This document shows positions 7,379-14,238 of a DNA stretch of 48,401 nucleotides, one piece after another. The first letter of the stretch is position 1. Each line of letters begins with the position of its first letter. The notes below the pieces were generated by a model. It saw only the letters and a list, made by a program, of their open reading frames with translations. It did not search any database and was not told where the DNA came from. The stretch covers positions 1-48,401 of the IMG/VR virus record IMGVR_UViG_3300045996_003364; one strand, given 5' to 3'. The stretch comes from a virus. The translations under genes and the position numbers were made by a program.

Positions 7379-9100
7379 TTACCCCTCCCAAGGGTACAGA
7401 GTCTGCCGCCATCGTGACTTCTGCTTCGGACGGCGATGCTTCAGCACCTTCTTCCCGTACAGGCGGAAGAGGTAGAGGCTGATCCCGGCGCTCATGACCC
7501 GGTCGTCGTTGCAGCCGTCCTGGGCGCGCGGCGACGGGAGGCTCTTCGCGGTCGAGAACGTGCGTAGCTCATGGTCAAGCTCGGGGCTGATCCACGGGCA
7601 GATCTCCTCCCTGATCCACTCCTCGAGGTGGTTGATCACGGTGGGCCGCGTGTCGCCGTTCATGGGGAAGCCGAAGTCCTGCCGCTCGCGCGGCTTCACG
7701 CCCTGGTCGGGGCCGACGTTGTGCCGGTAGAGGCGCTGCCACGGCTTGCGGCCGCGGGTGCCGTCCCTGAGGGCGATGATGACGGCGGTGCCGTTGCCGC
7801 CCTGGTTCTCGACGGCGATCAGCGGCTCGGAGCGCATGCCGCTGACGACCTGATACCAGCGGGCGCAGTAGTAGAGATCCTTCGCGAACACGTCCTCGCC
7901 GACCTTCGCGTGGTATTCCGCCACCCATTCCCCGGTGCCGAGGTCGATGACATGCGCGCTGGAGAAGTCGGTGCCTTTACCGGTCGCGCTGTCGGCTGCG
8001 AACGCGTACGTGTGGCCTGCCTGCGGCTCGACAATGATGCGCCATTCGCCGCTGGAAGTCTTCGTCGGCTTTGCGACCGGAGATCCACCCCGGATTTCCT
8101 CGACGAAGCGCAGCCTGTAGAGCAGTTCCATCCCCTGGTCGCGCCACCGCTTCCGGTAGGCGTTCAGCTTGTCGAGGTCGAACCAGCACTGGCCGGTGTT
8201 GATGAACGCCTCTTCGGCGGTCGTCGGGTACTGCTCGGCCCGGTCGACCGGCGGCAGGCTCGAGGCCTTCTGGTCGTACCAGGCCTGGTCGCGCTTCGGG
8301 TGGCGGAACCAGCCGAGGAACCTCGCCTTGATGTTCATCGTGAGCGCGTTCACCCACAGGTAGTGGAAGAAGTTGCCCTCGCCGGTCAACTCGTTCGACA
8401 TGCCGTTGGCGGTCGAGATCGCGATGATGCGGCCGCCGCCGTCGATCACCGGGAAGACGCCCTTCCAGATCGAGCGGGCGAAGTCCTGGCGGGCGAACTC
8501 GTCGAGGATCACCAGGGCGGCCGTCTCGCCGTGTCCGGCCTTCTCGGTGGCGGGGAGCGCGAGGATCGTCGACTTCTTCCCGCTGGCCCGGTGCGTCCAC
8601 TCGATCTCCTGCGAGGGGTCGCCGCCACGGGCGGGCTTGGTCACCTCGACGTGTTCGGTGAGGTAGTGCGGCATGCTCTTCCACATGCCCCAGATGCGGG
8701 CGACAACCTTCTTCGCCTCCTCCTCGTTCACCGACAGGATCAGCACGCGGGTGCCTGGCCGGAACAGCGCCGTCCAGAGCGCGAGGAGGGCGGCGAGCCA
8801 GGTGATGCCGATCTGCCGTGCTTTCAACTCGAGCGAGAGCGTGTTCGTCAGCCAGTCGTCGAGAAGCTCGCGGTGCCAGAACCAGCCGGTCGCGCGCGGC
8901 TCCTCGTCGACCTCGGCCGCCTCCTCCTCGTCGAGCAGGTCGAAGTCGAACTCCTCGCCGGTCTTCGCGTCGATGCAGTGGACGTAGTGGCCGAGATAGG
9001 CGGGATGCTCGGTGACCTTCCGCAGCCGCGCCTCACGGACGGCAAGCTCGTACTCGAGATCCTCGTCGGGGACGCGTGTGTCGGCGACGATCGTCGTCAT
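7379..9100 (-). CDS. terL: Terminase large subunit
   Basis: This 573-aa protein is the ATPase-nuclease motor that packages DNA into the procapsid. The Walker A-like segment KARQIGITW lies at residues 93-101, Walker B LVILDEF at 196-202, and the coupling motif AISTANG at about 227-233. The C-terminal RNase H-like nuclease domain carries acidic residues D370 (AFAADSATGKGTD), E431 (AVENQGG) and a late DD (QDGCNDDRVMSAG, near 546). The length is typical. The ATG is the first gene of the leftward virion operon, and the 44 bases upstream must hold promoters for both this gene and the divergent gene at 9145. Confidence 0.95.
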   Translation of the reverse strand: MTTIVADTRVPDEDLEYELAVREARLRKVTEHPAYLGHYVHCIDAKTGEEFDFDLLDEEEAAEVDEEPRATGWFWHRELLDDWLTNTLSLELKARQIGITWLAALLALWTALFRPGTRVLILSVNEEEAKKVVARIWGMWKSMPHYLTEHVEVTKPARGGDPSQEIEWTHRASGKKSTILALPATEKAGHGETAALVILDEFARQDFARSIWKGVFPVIDGGGRIIAISTANGMSNELTGEGNFFHYLWVNALTMNIKARFLGWFRHPKRDQAWYDQKASSLPPVDRAEQYPTTAEEAFINTGQCWFDLDKLNAYRKRWRDQGMELLYRLRFVEEIRGGSPVAKPTKTSSGEWRIIVEPQAGHTYAFAADSATGKGTDFSSAHVIDLGTGEWVAEYHAKVGEDVFAKDLYYCARWYQVVSGMRSEPLIAVENQGGNGTAVIIALRDGTRGRKPWQRLYRHNVGPDQGVKPRERQDFGFPMNGDTRPTVINHLEEWIREEICPWISPELDHELRTFSTAKSLPSPRAQDGCNDDRVMSAGISLYLFRLYGKKVLKHRRPKQKSRWRQTLYPWEG

Positions 9101-9144
9101 CTGCGGGTAGCGTACCGCGCTGAGAAGTCGACCAAGGGGGACAG
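9101..9144. promoter_or_regulatory. Short divergent intergenic region
   Basis: Only 44 bases separate the terminase start (leftward) and the secreted transglycosylase start (rightward). An AAGGGGG ribosome site serves the rightward gene. I see no convincing -35/-10 pair, so any promoter of the rightward gene must be unusual, and the terminase may be read from elsewhere. Confidence 0.35.
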
Positions 9145-9693
9145 ATGAGGTTGCTCTTCATCTGCGTCGCCGCGCTCGCCCTGTCTGGGCCTGCGGAGGC
9201 GCACCTGATCAAGCATCCGGACGACCCAGGCAAGACGAAGACGGAACGTGTTCACGCCCAGCAGCTGAAGAACCTCGCGCACGCCCGCTACGTGTGCAGG
9301 AACGGCAAGGCCCGCCCGCAGCGGTGGCACTGCAACTGGGTGCGCATCCTCGAGCGGGAGTCGGCCCAGACGGCGCCGCGGCCGCGGTCGCCATACCAGC
9401 TGGCCGAGTTACTGTCGGAAAAGCGTGGCTGGAGCATGCGCTCACTGAACGAGATCATCGGCCAGGAGAGCGGCTGGAACCCCTGCGCCCGCTACCCGTC
9501 GACGATCGAGTGCGACTACGGCGGCATCAACGCGTGCGGGATCCCGCAGCGGGTGCCTTGCCCGTCTCACTGGCGGGGGCGGCTGTGGGAGACGCGCTTC
9601 GAGCAGGTGCGCTGGCTCTTCTCCTACATCGACGGCCGGTACGGGCATGTCGAGCGCGCGCTATCGTTTAAGCGTGCAACCGGCTACTACTGA
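9145..9693 (+). CDS. Secreted transglycosylase-like protein
   Basis: This is a 182-aa protein with a clear signal peptide (MRLLFICVAALALSGPAEA, cleavage about residue 19). A lysozyme/SLT-like fold is suggested by the catalytic-type glutamate E108 in NEIIGQESGWNPCARYP and by a following GGINACGIPQ segment, a pattern common to actinobacterial SLT-type muralytic proteins. Several cysteines (51, 63, 113, 123, 131, 139) suggest disulphides in the exported product. Unlike every neighbour it lies on the rightward strand, between two leftward operons, and its end faces the hairpin at 9774. It probably cuts peptidoglycan from outside the membrane, perhaps during lysis. Catalysis is inferred from the E motif only. 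Confidence 0.75.
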   Translation: MRLLFICVAALALSGPAEAHLIKHPDDPGKTKTERVHAQQLKNLAHARYVCRNGKARPQRWHCNWVRILERESAQTAPRPRSPYQLAELLSEKRGWSMRSLNEIIGQESGWNPCARYPSTIECDYGGINACGIPQRVPCPSHWRGRLWETRFEQVRWLFSYIDGRYGHVERALSFKRATGYY

Positions 9694-9737
9694 GAGGGAG
9701 GTCGAGATGGTGCGTCGCAGTTGGCACGACGGTCACT

Positions 9738-9752
9738 GAGCCTGATAGGCTC
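9738..9752 (+). other. Short hairpin after transglycosylase gene
   Basis: GAGCC-TGATA-GGCTC forms a 5-base stem between the gene end at 9693 and the stronger terminator at 9774. It follows a 10-codon reading frame at 9709 with a good GGGAGG site, which I do not call as a gene. Confidence 0.35.
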
Positions 9753-9773
9753 ACCGCGGGTTGACGAAGAGCG

Positions 9774-9799
9774 AAGGGCGCCTCTCAGGGGGCGCCCTT
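9774..9799. terminator. Bidirectional terminator hairpin
   Basis: AAGGGCGCC (9774-9782) and GGCGCCCTT (9791-9799) form a perfect 9-base stem with an 8-base loop between converging genes. The stop codon of the leftward membrane-protein frame (9785-9787) lies in the loop. Confidence 0.8.
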
Positions 9800-10009
9800 C
9801 TCGTTCAGCAGCCGGTCGAGCTTCTCCTCGAGCCGACGCAGCGCCTTCTCGTCGCCGCCCCTGAACGCCGACCATGACGTCTCGACGAGCGCCCAGATCG
9901 ACAGGAGGCTGACGAAAGGGACGCTCGAGAGCCAGCCGAGTTGGTAGCTGACGGGGACGAGGACGACCCAGGCGACGACCCTGAGGAGGTCGAACGCCTC
10001 GCCGCGGCT
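9785..10009 (-). CDS. Small membrane protein frame lacking a normal start
   Basis: This 74-codon open frame reads SRGEAFDLLRVVAWVVLVPV, then SYQLGWLSSVPFVSLLSIWA, then LVETSWSAF and a charged helical tail. The two hydrophobic segments and the helical tail look like a real lysis-block membrane protein, and similar short proteins occur beside holins in actinophages. No ATG, GTG or TTG exists in frame. It is open in the +1 frame directly over the stop codon of the holin-like gene (CCT TAG C). It might be reached by a ribosomal frameshift, or start at AUC (10027), which has GGGAG seven bases upstream. Sequencing error is a third option. Confidence 0.55.
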   Translation of the reverse strand, partial: SRGEAFDLLRVVAWVVLVPVSYQLGWLSSVPFVSLLSIWALVETSWSAFRGGDEKALRRLEEKLDRLLNEKGAP

Positions 10010-10313
10010 AAGGCTTGTACCGGGGATGGACGTACTCCCGCAGTTCCTCGCGCTGCTCGGCGACCTCTTCCGGGTCGGGGATCGACTCCGGCGGGGGAGG
10101 CACCTGCACGCCCTTCGCGACCTTGCCGTAGAACGGCTCGGAGATGGTGAGCGCGCCGATGCCGAGGTACCCGGCGAGGACGGTGAGGCCCGCGGTGGCG
10201 ATGATCAGGAGCGGGTTGTCGACCCAGATCGTGGAGGCGGCCCCGGCCATGGCGAGCGCGGTGGCGATGCCGACGCGCAGGTAGGTGCGGGCGGTGTGTG
10301 AGTCCTTGAACAT
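10008..10313 (-). CDS. Holin-like membrane protein
   Basis: This is a 101-aa protein with a short charged N-terminus (MFKDSHTARTYLR). Two hydrophobic segments follow, at about residues 12-28 (VGIATALAMAGAASTIWV) and 34-54 (PLLIIATAGLTVLAGYLGIGA). A soluble, proline-rich, charged tail completes it. This is the usual shape of a class II-type phage holin that forms membrane lesions and lets the endolysin out. Its ATG abuts the TAG of the preceding gene with GGGAGG six bases upstream. It follows the endolysin by three small genes. Its stop overlaps an open frame that continues in another frame (see the frame at 9785). Confidence 0.7.
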   Translation of the reverse strand: MFKDSHTARTYLRVGIATALAMAGAASTIWVDNPLLIIATAGLTVLAGYLGIGALTISEPFYGKVAKGVQVPPPPESIPDPEEVAEQREELREYVHPRYKP

Positions 10314-10703
10314 CTACGACCTCCCTGTCGTTGTCGGGGCTGGCGCCCTCGTCCTCGGCTTCTCGTTCTCGATCGGCTTGCGCGGACACCTCTCGGCGTG
10401 GTAGCGCCGCAGCACCTCGTCGCGCTGCTCCCGCTGCCGCATCTTGACAGCCTCGGTGTACGGGATGCCGAGCGCGGCCGCGTCGCTCCTCGAGTCGTTG
10501 AAGTCGGCCCACGCCGCCTCGCGCCGGAACCTCTTCAACTCCTCGATCTCGAGGCAGTTCAAGTAGATGGCGCGGTTGGCTCCCTCGACGGCGTCGGTGC
10601 GGACGACGAAGCCGTAGGCGAGCGCGACGATGTTGCCGAGCGCCAGGAACAGGAAGGCGATCAGCGGCCGCTTGCTCGGCGGGATCTTCGCGATCAGATC
10701 CAC
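10314..10703 (-). CDS. Small membrane-anchored lysis-block protein
   Basis: This is a 129-aa protein with the GTG at 10703 chosen because it sits within the overlap with the preceding gene. One hydrophobic segment (about residues 13-34, RPLIAFLFLALGNIVALAYG) is followed by a long charged helical domain and a basic proline-rich tail. The N-in, single-span shape with a long coil could be a spanin-like or antiholin-like lysis factor. Gram-positive hosts normally lack spanins, so this is uncertain. The family is not recognised. Confidence 0.65.
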   Translation of the reverse strand: MDLIAKIPPSKRPLIAFLFLALGNIVALAYGFVVRTDAVEGANRAIYLNCLEIEELKRFRREAAWADFNDSRSDAAALGIPYTEAVKMRQREQRDEVLRRYHAERCPRKPIENEKPRTRAPAPTTTGRS

Positions 10704-10813
10704 ACGAACACCCCGAGCGCGTGCGCGATCTGCGCGATGGCCCCGGCTACGGCGCAGACGCCGAGCCAGACGCATGTGCGTGGGTGGGTCGAGACGCGCC
10801 GAGGGACGTTCAC
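10694..10813 (-). CDS. Tiny single-span membrane protein
   Basis: This is a 39-aa protein starting at GTG 10813 with GGAAGG eight bases upstream. The GTG overlaps the TGA of the upstream membrane-protein gene (GTGA). A basic N-terminus (VNVPRRVSTHPR) is followed by one hydrophobic span (TCVWLGVCAVAGAIAQIAHA). It is too short for most gene callers, but the coupling and ribosome site support it. It may be a second holin or antiholin. Confidence 0.65.
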   Translation of the reverse strand: MNVPRRVSTHPRTCVWLGVCAVAGAIAQIAHALGVFVWI

Positions 10814-10977
10814 TGCCGATCCTTCCGGTCTGCCGCCAACACGAATGGTAGACCCATCAGCGCGCCGCAGAGCGCGAGCAGGAACGGACGCTCCCCCTGC
10901 TGCACGATCAGTTCGTGCAGGAAACCGCCCGCCCCGAGGGCGAACATGAGCGCGTCCCGCGTGACGAACTTCCACAG
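10810..10977 (-). CDS. Small two-span membrane protein, CTG start
   Basis: This is a 55-aa protein if it starts at CTG 10977, which has GGAGG eight bases upstream and follows the endolysin stop in the same frame. It begins LWKFVTRDALMFALGAGGF and has a second span FLLALCGALMGLPFVLAA. No ATG, GTG or TTG is available at that position; the only ATG in frame (10947) would remove the conserved-looking WKFVTRDAL segment. The stop overlaps the next GTG. A similar type of protein occurs beside actinophage endolysins. Function is probably lysis timing. Confidence 0.65.
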   Translation of the reverse strand: MWKFVTRDALMFALGAGGFLHELIVQQGERPFLLALCGALMGLPFVLAADRKDRQ

Positions 10978-10989
10978 AGGACAGCCCTC

Positions 10990-11820
10990 CTACGCCCGCT
11001 CGGCGTAGATGTTGGCGATCTGGTGCACCTTCTCGGCGTCGTTCCACCACGGCTGCGGGATCGTGGTCGGCACCTGGGGCCGTTCGCCGCCGGTGAGCCG
11101 CCACTTGATCCACTCCTCTTCCCCGACGGCCATGCCGAGGTGGTCGGAGATCTTCTTGCAGAGCGTGGTGAACTCCCACGCGATCTGCGGGATCTCGGCG
11201 GGGACGTTCGCGGGCCGCTTCGCGGGGTCGCCCTGGTGGACGAGCCGCCAGGTGATGAAGTCGTCGAGCCACTCGAGCATGTCCATGTCCGGCTCCTTCG
11301 GATCGGGTTCGGGGGTCGGCTTCGGCAGCTTCCACAGCCCCGCCTTCACCCATTCGCGGACGGTCGCGCCCGGGCAGGTGCTGCCCGTCCAGAAGCCGTG
11401 GTAGGTGACCGCTGTCCCGGCGCCGCGCCGCTGCCACTCCGCGATCAACTCGCGAAGCTCGCGCTGCATCGCCGGGGTGAACTCGGCGGGCGCGTCGCCC
11501 TGGCCGAGCATGGTGGCGATCGAGTAGTAGGCGCGGTTGACGTCGGTGTAGCCGTTCGCGCCGGACTGGTGGTCGAAGCCGCGAAGCTCGTACGTGTAGC
11601 CATGCTGGCAAACAGCGTGGTTGTAGGCGATGTCGTTGAACTCGCCGTTGACGTGCGCCGAGCGGACGCCGCGGAGGATGTCGTCGCACATGGCGTGGTC
11701 GTTCGGGCCGTTCGGGATTCCGAACCAGTGGATCCCTCCGCCGAGGAGCCGAGCGATCTGCCACGGCGTCGCGTTGGTCGGGGCGACCGTGTCCCACTCC
11801 CGGCGTGGCACGTAGTTCAT
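10990..11820 (-). CDS. Endolysin, N-acetylmuramoyl-L-alanine amidase
   Basis: This is a 276-aa protein that cleaves the bond between N-acetylmuramic acid and L-alanine in peptidoglycan. The start at MNYVPRREW is chosen, as the frame upstream is not protein-like. An Amidase_2/PGRP domain covers about residues 5-165. The predicted zinc ligands are H31 (GGGIHWFG), H141 (VTYHGFWTG) and C149 (STCPGA), with Y66 in FNDIAYNHAVC as the catalytic-type tyrosine. A C-terminal part after a Pro-rich linker (about 165-180) is probably a cell-wall binding region, of type unknown. No signal peptide is present, so it should need a holin. Confidence 0.9.
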   Translation of the reverse strand: MNYVPRREWDTVAPTNATPWQIARLLGGGIHWFGIPNGPNDHAMCDDILRGVRSAHVNGEFNDIAYNHAVCQHGYTYELRGFDHQSGANGYTDVNRAYYSIATMLGQGDAPAEFTPAMQRELRELIAEWQRRGAGTAVTYHGFWTGSTCPGATVREWVKAGLWKLPKPTPEPDPKEPDMDMLEWLDDFITWRLVHQGDPAKRPANVPAEIPQIAWEFTTLCKKISDHLGMAVGEEEWIKWRLTGGERPQVPTTIPQPWWNDAEKVHQIANIYAERA

Positions 11821-11830
11821 GCTGCTGACT

Positions 11831-12142
11831 CTAGCGTTTCGCGAGGACGGCCTGGATCTCTTCGAGGTCGTCCGGGTGCCACAGGTACGCGTCGACACCG
11901 GCTCTTCGCCACGCCTCGAGCCACTCGATCTGCTCGACGGTCGGCCTGCCCTTGCCGGTCTTTAGCTCGGCGGCGATGACGGTGTGCCGGAGCAGCAGCA
12001 GGTCGAGGAAGCCTTTCCCGTCGGCCTTGACGGGGGTGATCCACACCCCCGGCCTGATCTGCACGGGCGGGAAGTGAGCGACCCGCCAGCCGTGGATGTG
12101 GGCGAGGTCGATCACCTGATTCTCGAAGTCCTTGAAGCTCAC
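11831..12142 (-). CDS. VRR-NUC-like nuclease
   Basis: This is a 103-aa protein starting at GTG 12142, which overlaps the upstream TGA. The compact PD-(D/E)XK fold of the VRR-NUC type is suggested by a DNA-contact-like N-terminus and the catalytic pattern D47 (GKGFLDLLLL), E59 and K61 (VIAAELKTGKGRPT), followed by QIEWLEAWRRAGVDAYLW. Such single-domain proteins act as structure-specific or nicking nucleases in phages. It lies just upstream of the endolysin, an odd place for a DNA nuclease, and may act late, for example in processing packaged or concatemeric DNA. Confidence 0.8.
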   Translation of the reverse strand: MSFKDFENQVIDLAHIHGWRVAHFPPVQIRPGVWITPVKADGKGFLDLLLLRHTVIAAELKTGKGRPTVEQIEWLEAWRRAGVDAYLWHPDDLEEIQAVLAKR

Positions 12143-12243
12143 CCGGCCTCCGCGATCAGCCAGCCGATCCCGAAGAAGAAGACGAGGATGAAGATCAGGA
12201 CGGACACGCTGGCGACCTTGCCGCTCCACCAGAACTGCCTCAC
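12139..12243 (-). CDS. Tiny single-span membrane protein
   Basis: This is a 34-aa protein whose GTG start and TGA stop each overlap the neighbouring genes in a GTGA pattern. It has a positive N-terminus and one span (VSVLIFILVFFFGIGWLIA). The double coupling makes a chance frame unlikely. Function is unknown, possibly lysis control. Confidence 0.65.
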   Translation of the reverse strand: MRQFWWSGKVASVSVLIFILVFFFGIGWLIAEAG

Positions 12244-12863
12244 TTGAACCACGTCCGCAGCGGGTAGAGCGCGCTGGTGGGGACGACGAACGGGTGGCTG
12301 GCGACCCCTTCGCGGTGGAACGTCTTGCGGTACTCGGGGATCTGCACCTCGCCCGCCCTGACCCAGCCGTTGCAGCGCCAGTGGGTGCCTCCCTCATGGA
12401 CGATCAGGAAGAAGTTGCGCTTGGCTGGCTCCTTCTCGCCGACGATCAGGTTCCACGACCCGGCCCTCGGTGTGAACGCGCTGCAGTTGTTGCCGAGGTT
12501 GCCGTGGGCGCGCGCAGCCGTGTGGGTGGTGGCCGCACCGAACGGCAGGCCGAGCATGAGGCAGGCGGCGTACTGCGCGAAGACGGTGCGGGCCTCCTCC
12601 TCGAGTGTGCGGCGGGCGCCGTGCTTCTCGTCGAGATCCCACTGCTTGGCGCGTTCGATCCGGTCGCGCGCGACGCGGCGGGCGCGGCTCATGAGGAAGC
12701 CGGGTAGCTCGACGACGTCCATGGCGTCCCACTCGCTGCCGGGGAAGCCGAGCCTCCACTCGCGCATCTCCGCCATCGCCCGGGTCGCCCGTTCGCGCTC
12801 CTCGGGGCTGCCGTGCTTCAAGATCAGGTCGAAGTAGCGGGCGTGCACCTCGTTGGTGGTCAC
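12240..12863 (-). CDS. Conserved-looking hypothetical protein
   Basis: This is a 207-aa soluble protein, helical in its N-terminal half (HARYFDLILKHGSPEERERAT, then RARRVARDRIERAKQWD) and mixed in its C-terminal half, which holds TPRAGSWNLIVGEKEPAKRNF and aromatic strands. Its start and stop overlap both neighbours. A few histidines and cysteines are scattered without a clear metal site. I do not recognise it. The C-terminal half resembles a small beta-rich binding domain. Confidence 0.7.
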   Translation of the reverse strand: MTTNEVHARYFDLILKHGSPEERERATRAMAEMREWRLGFPGSEWDAMDVVELPGFLMSRARRVARDRIERAKQWDLDEKHGARRTLEEEARTVFAQYAACLMLGLPFGAATTHTAARAHGNLGNNCSAFTPRAGSWNLIVGEKEPAKRNFFLIVHEGGTHWRCNGWVRAGEVQIPEYRKTFHREGVASHPFVVPTSALYPLRTWFK

Positions 12864-13075
12864 TTCAGCCTCTTCTTCCGGCCGGAGCCTGGCTTGTGGC
12901 CGACGTGGACGCGGCCGCAGGAGGAGCAGGTGTACGCCTGCATCATGCCGCGGTCTTCGGCGCCGCGCATCCGCCGGATGTGGAGCTTCGCCGCCTTCTT
13001 GTCCTGAAACGCCCGTTTGCCGGGGGTGTGGCAGGGGCCGAGCAGTGGCGTGGAGACGTGCTTCTCGCGGGCCAT
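12860..13075 (-). CDS. Small zinc-ribbon-like protein
   Basis: This is a 71-aa basic protein. Residues near 50 carry YTCSSCGRVHVGH, and two more cysteine/histidine residues (GPCHTPGK) lie near residue 15, which suggests a small zinc site. The ATG overlaps the upstream TGA (TGATG). It is rich in Lys and Arg, so nucleic-acid binding is plausible. Confidence 0.7.
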   Translation of the reverse strand: MAREKHVSTPLLGPCHTPGKRAFQDKKAAKLHIRRMRGAEDRGMMQAYTCSSCGRVHVGHKPGSGRKKRLK

Positions 13076-13584
13076 CAGTCGAAGAGGTCGCGGATCGACT
13101 GGCGGAGGATCCGGACGGTCGTGTTCTTCTGGCCCTGGAGGGCCTTGGTGAGCTTGGCCGCCTCCTCCTGGGAGAGCCAGATGGGCGCGCTCGGCTGCTC
13201 GCGGATCTCGAGCCGGTTCCAGCGGTCGCTCGCGTCGTGCAGCTTGTTGATCGCGATCACCGCCATCTTCAGCAGCAGGCCCTGGGGGATCCCGGCGTTG
13301 CCGCTTTTCTGCAGCAGCCACGCGTGGAAGTCGGCGAAGTCGATCTCGGGCGGCACGAAGCTGTCTCGGATCTCCTCCTGCACCTCCCGGCCTTGCTCGG
13401 CTGCCTCCTCCCACAGCCCGACCCGGGCCAGGTTCGGCTTGGCGATGATCGAGCCGTTGAGGGTGCCGATGAACGTGTTCTCGGCCTCGGCGAGGTCGCG
13501 GTCGTTGTGGCGTTGGCAGAGGACGACGCCGTCTTCGCGGCGCCAGCTGCCGAGTTCGCCGCACAGGCAGTCCTGATCGCTCAT
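13075..13584 (-). CDS. Hypothetical protein with N-terminal Cys cluster
   Basis: This is a 169-aa protein starting at ATG 13584, which overlaps the stop of the RHH-type gene (ATGA). The N-terminus DCLCGELGSW plus VLCQRH suggests a small zinc knuckle (residues 5-30). The remainder is helical and acidic, with a last part that looks like a small helical bundle (TKALQGQKNTTVRILRQS). Function is unknown. Confidence 0.7.
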   Translation of the reverse strand: MSDQDCLCGELGSWRREDGVVLCQRHNDRDLAEAENTFIGTLNGSIIAKPNLARVGLWEEAAEQGREVQEEIRDSFVPPEIDFADFHAWLLQKSGNAGIPQGLLLKMAVIAINKLHDASDRWNRLEIREQPSAPIWLSQEEAAKLTKALQGQKNTTVRILRQSIRDLFD

Positions 13585-13928
13585 GCTTCTCCTCCGCATC
13601 TCCGGCACGGGTTGCCGGGTGAGCAGCGCCAGTGGTAGTCCCTGAGGCTGCAGTTGACGTCGAGCTTCTTCGGCAGGCCGATGCCGGTGAGGATCTCGGC
13701 GACCTCCTCTTCGGTCGCTCCCGCCTCCTCGGCGGCGTCCTCGAGCATGCGGAGGCCGTCGCCGAGGCCTGGCGGGGTCGGCATGGTGATCTCGCTGGCG
13801 GCCTGCCTGATCAGCCATTCGATGTGCTGGTTGAGGCTGACGCCGCGGGCGGCCGCCTGCTCGACCGCCATCTGGCGGACGACGTCGGGGACGCGCGCCC
13901 CCAGCTGCGCTTTGCGGTCACGCCCCAC
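13581..13928 (-). CDS. Ribbon-helix-helix-like DNA-binding protein
   Basis: This is a 115-aa protein starting at GTG. The first 45 residues (LGARVPDVVRQMAVEQAAAR, then GVSLNQHIEWLIRQA) match the Arc/MetJ/CopG-type ribbon-helix-helix pattern: a strand, then two helices. A helical acidic middle is followed by a C-terminal cysteine cluster (NCSLRDYHWRCSPGNPCRRC). It could be a transcription regulator binding as a dimer. No operator can be assigned to it, though the palindromes at 15342-15378 and 16506-16533 are candidates. Confidence 0.7.
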   Translation of the reverse strand: MGRDRKAQLGARVPDVVRQMAVEQAAARGVSLNQHIEWLIRQAASEITMPTPPGLGDGLRMLEDAAEEAGATEEEVAEILTGIGLPKKLDVNCSLRDYHWRCSPGNPCRRCGGEA

Positions 13929-14238
13929 CGGCGTCCCCTGTGTAGCCGAGAGCGGAGAGCCGCTGGGAGGCGTTCAGCGACGCGACCCGTTCGGGGAGGC
14001 AGATCCCGACGCTCTCGGCCCCCTCGACCTCGGCGTGTAGGTTCGCGAGCGCCTCGATCGTCTCGTCGAGTTCGCCGAGGAGGTAGCGGCAGGCGCGGGT
14101 GTACCAGCCGCCGCCGACGAGTTCCATGTCGAGGACTTCCCGGACACGCTCGAGCGTGATCTCCGGGAAGCCCTGCTGCGCCTCCTGGGCGCGGACGCAT
14201 TCGGCGATGCGCCTGCGTCGCGCCTCGTTCTCGTTCAC
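13918..14238 (-). CDS. Hypothetical protein
   Basis: This is a 106-aa protein starting at GTG 14238, which overlaps the upstream TGA (GTGA). It is helical, with ITLERVREVLDMELVGGGWYTRACRY and ETIEALANLHAEVEGAE. It has two cysteines. No family is recognised. It lies in a tightly coupled run of small genes. Confidence 0.7.
   Translation of the reverse strand: MNENEARRRRIAECVRAQEAQQGFPEITLERVREVLDMELVGGGWYTRACRYLLGELDETIEALANLHAEVEGAESVGICLPERVASLNASQRLSALGYTGDAGGA

Noticed and set aside
9709-9741. 10-codon frame with a strong GGGAGG site after the transglycosylase gene
   Set aside because: Too short to support as a gene without conservation.
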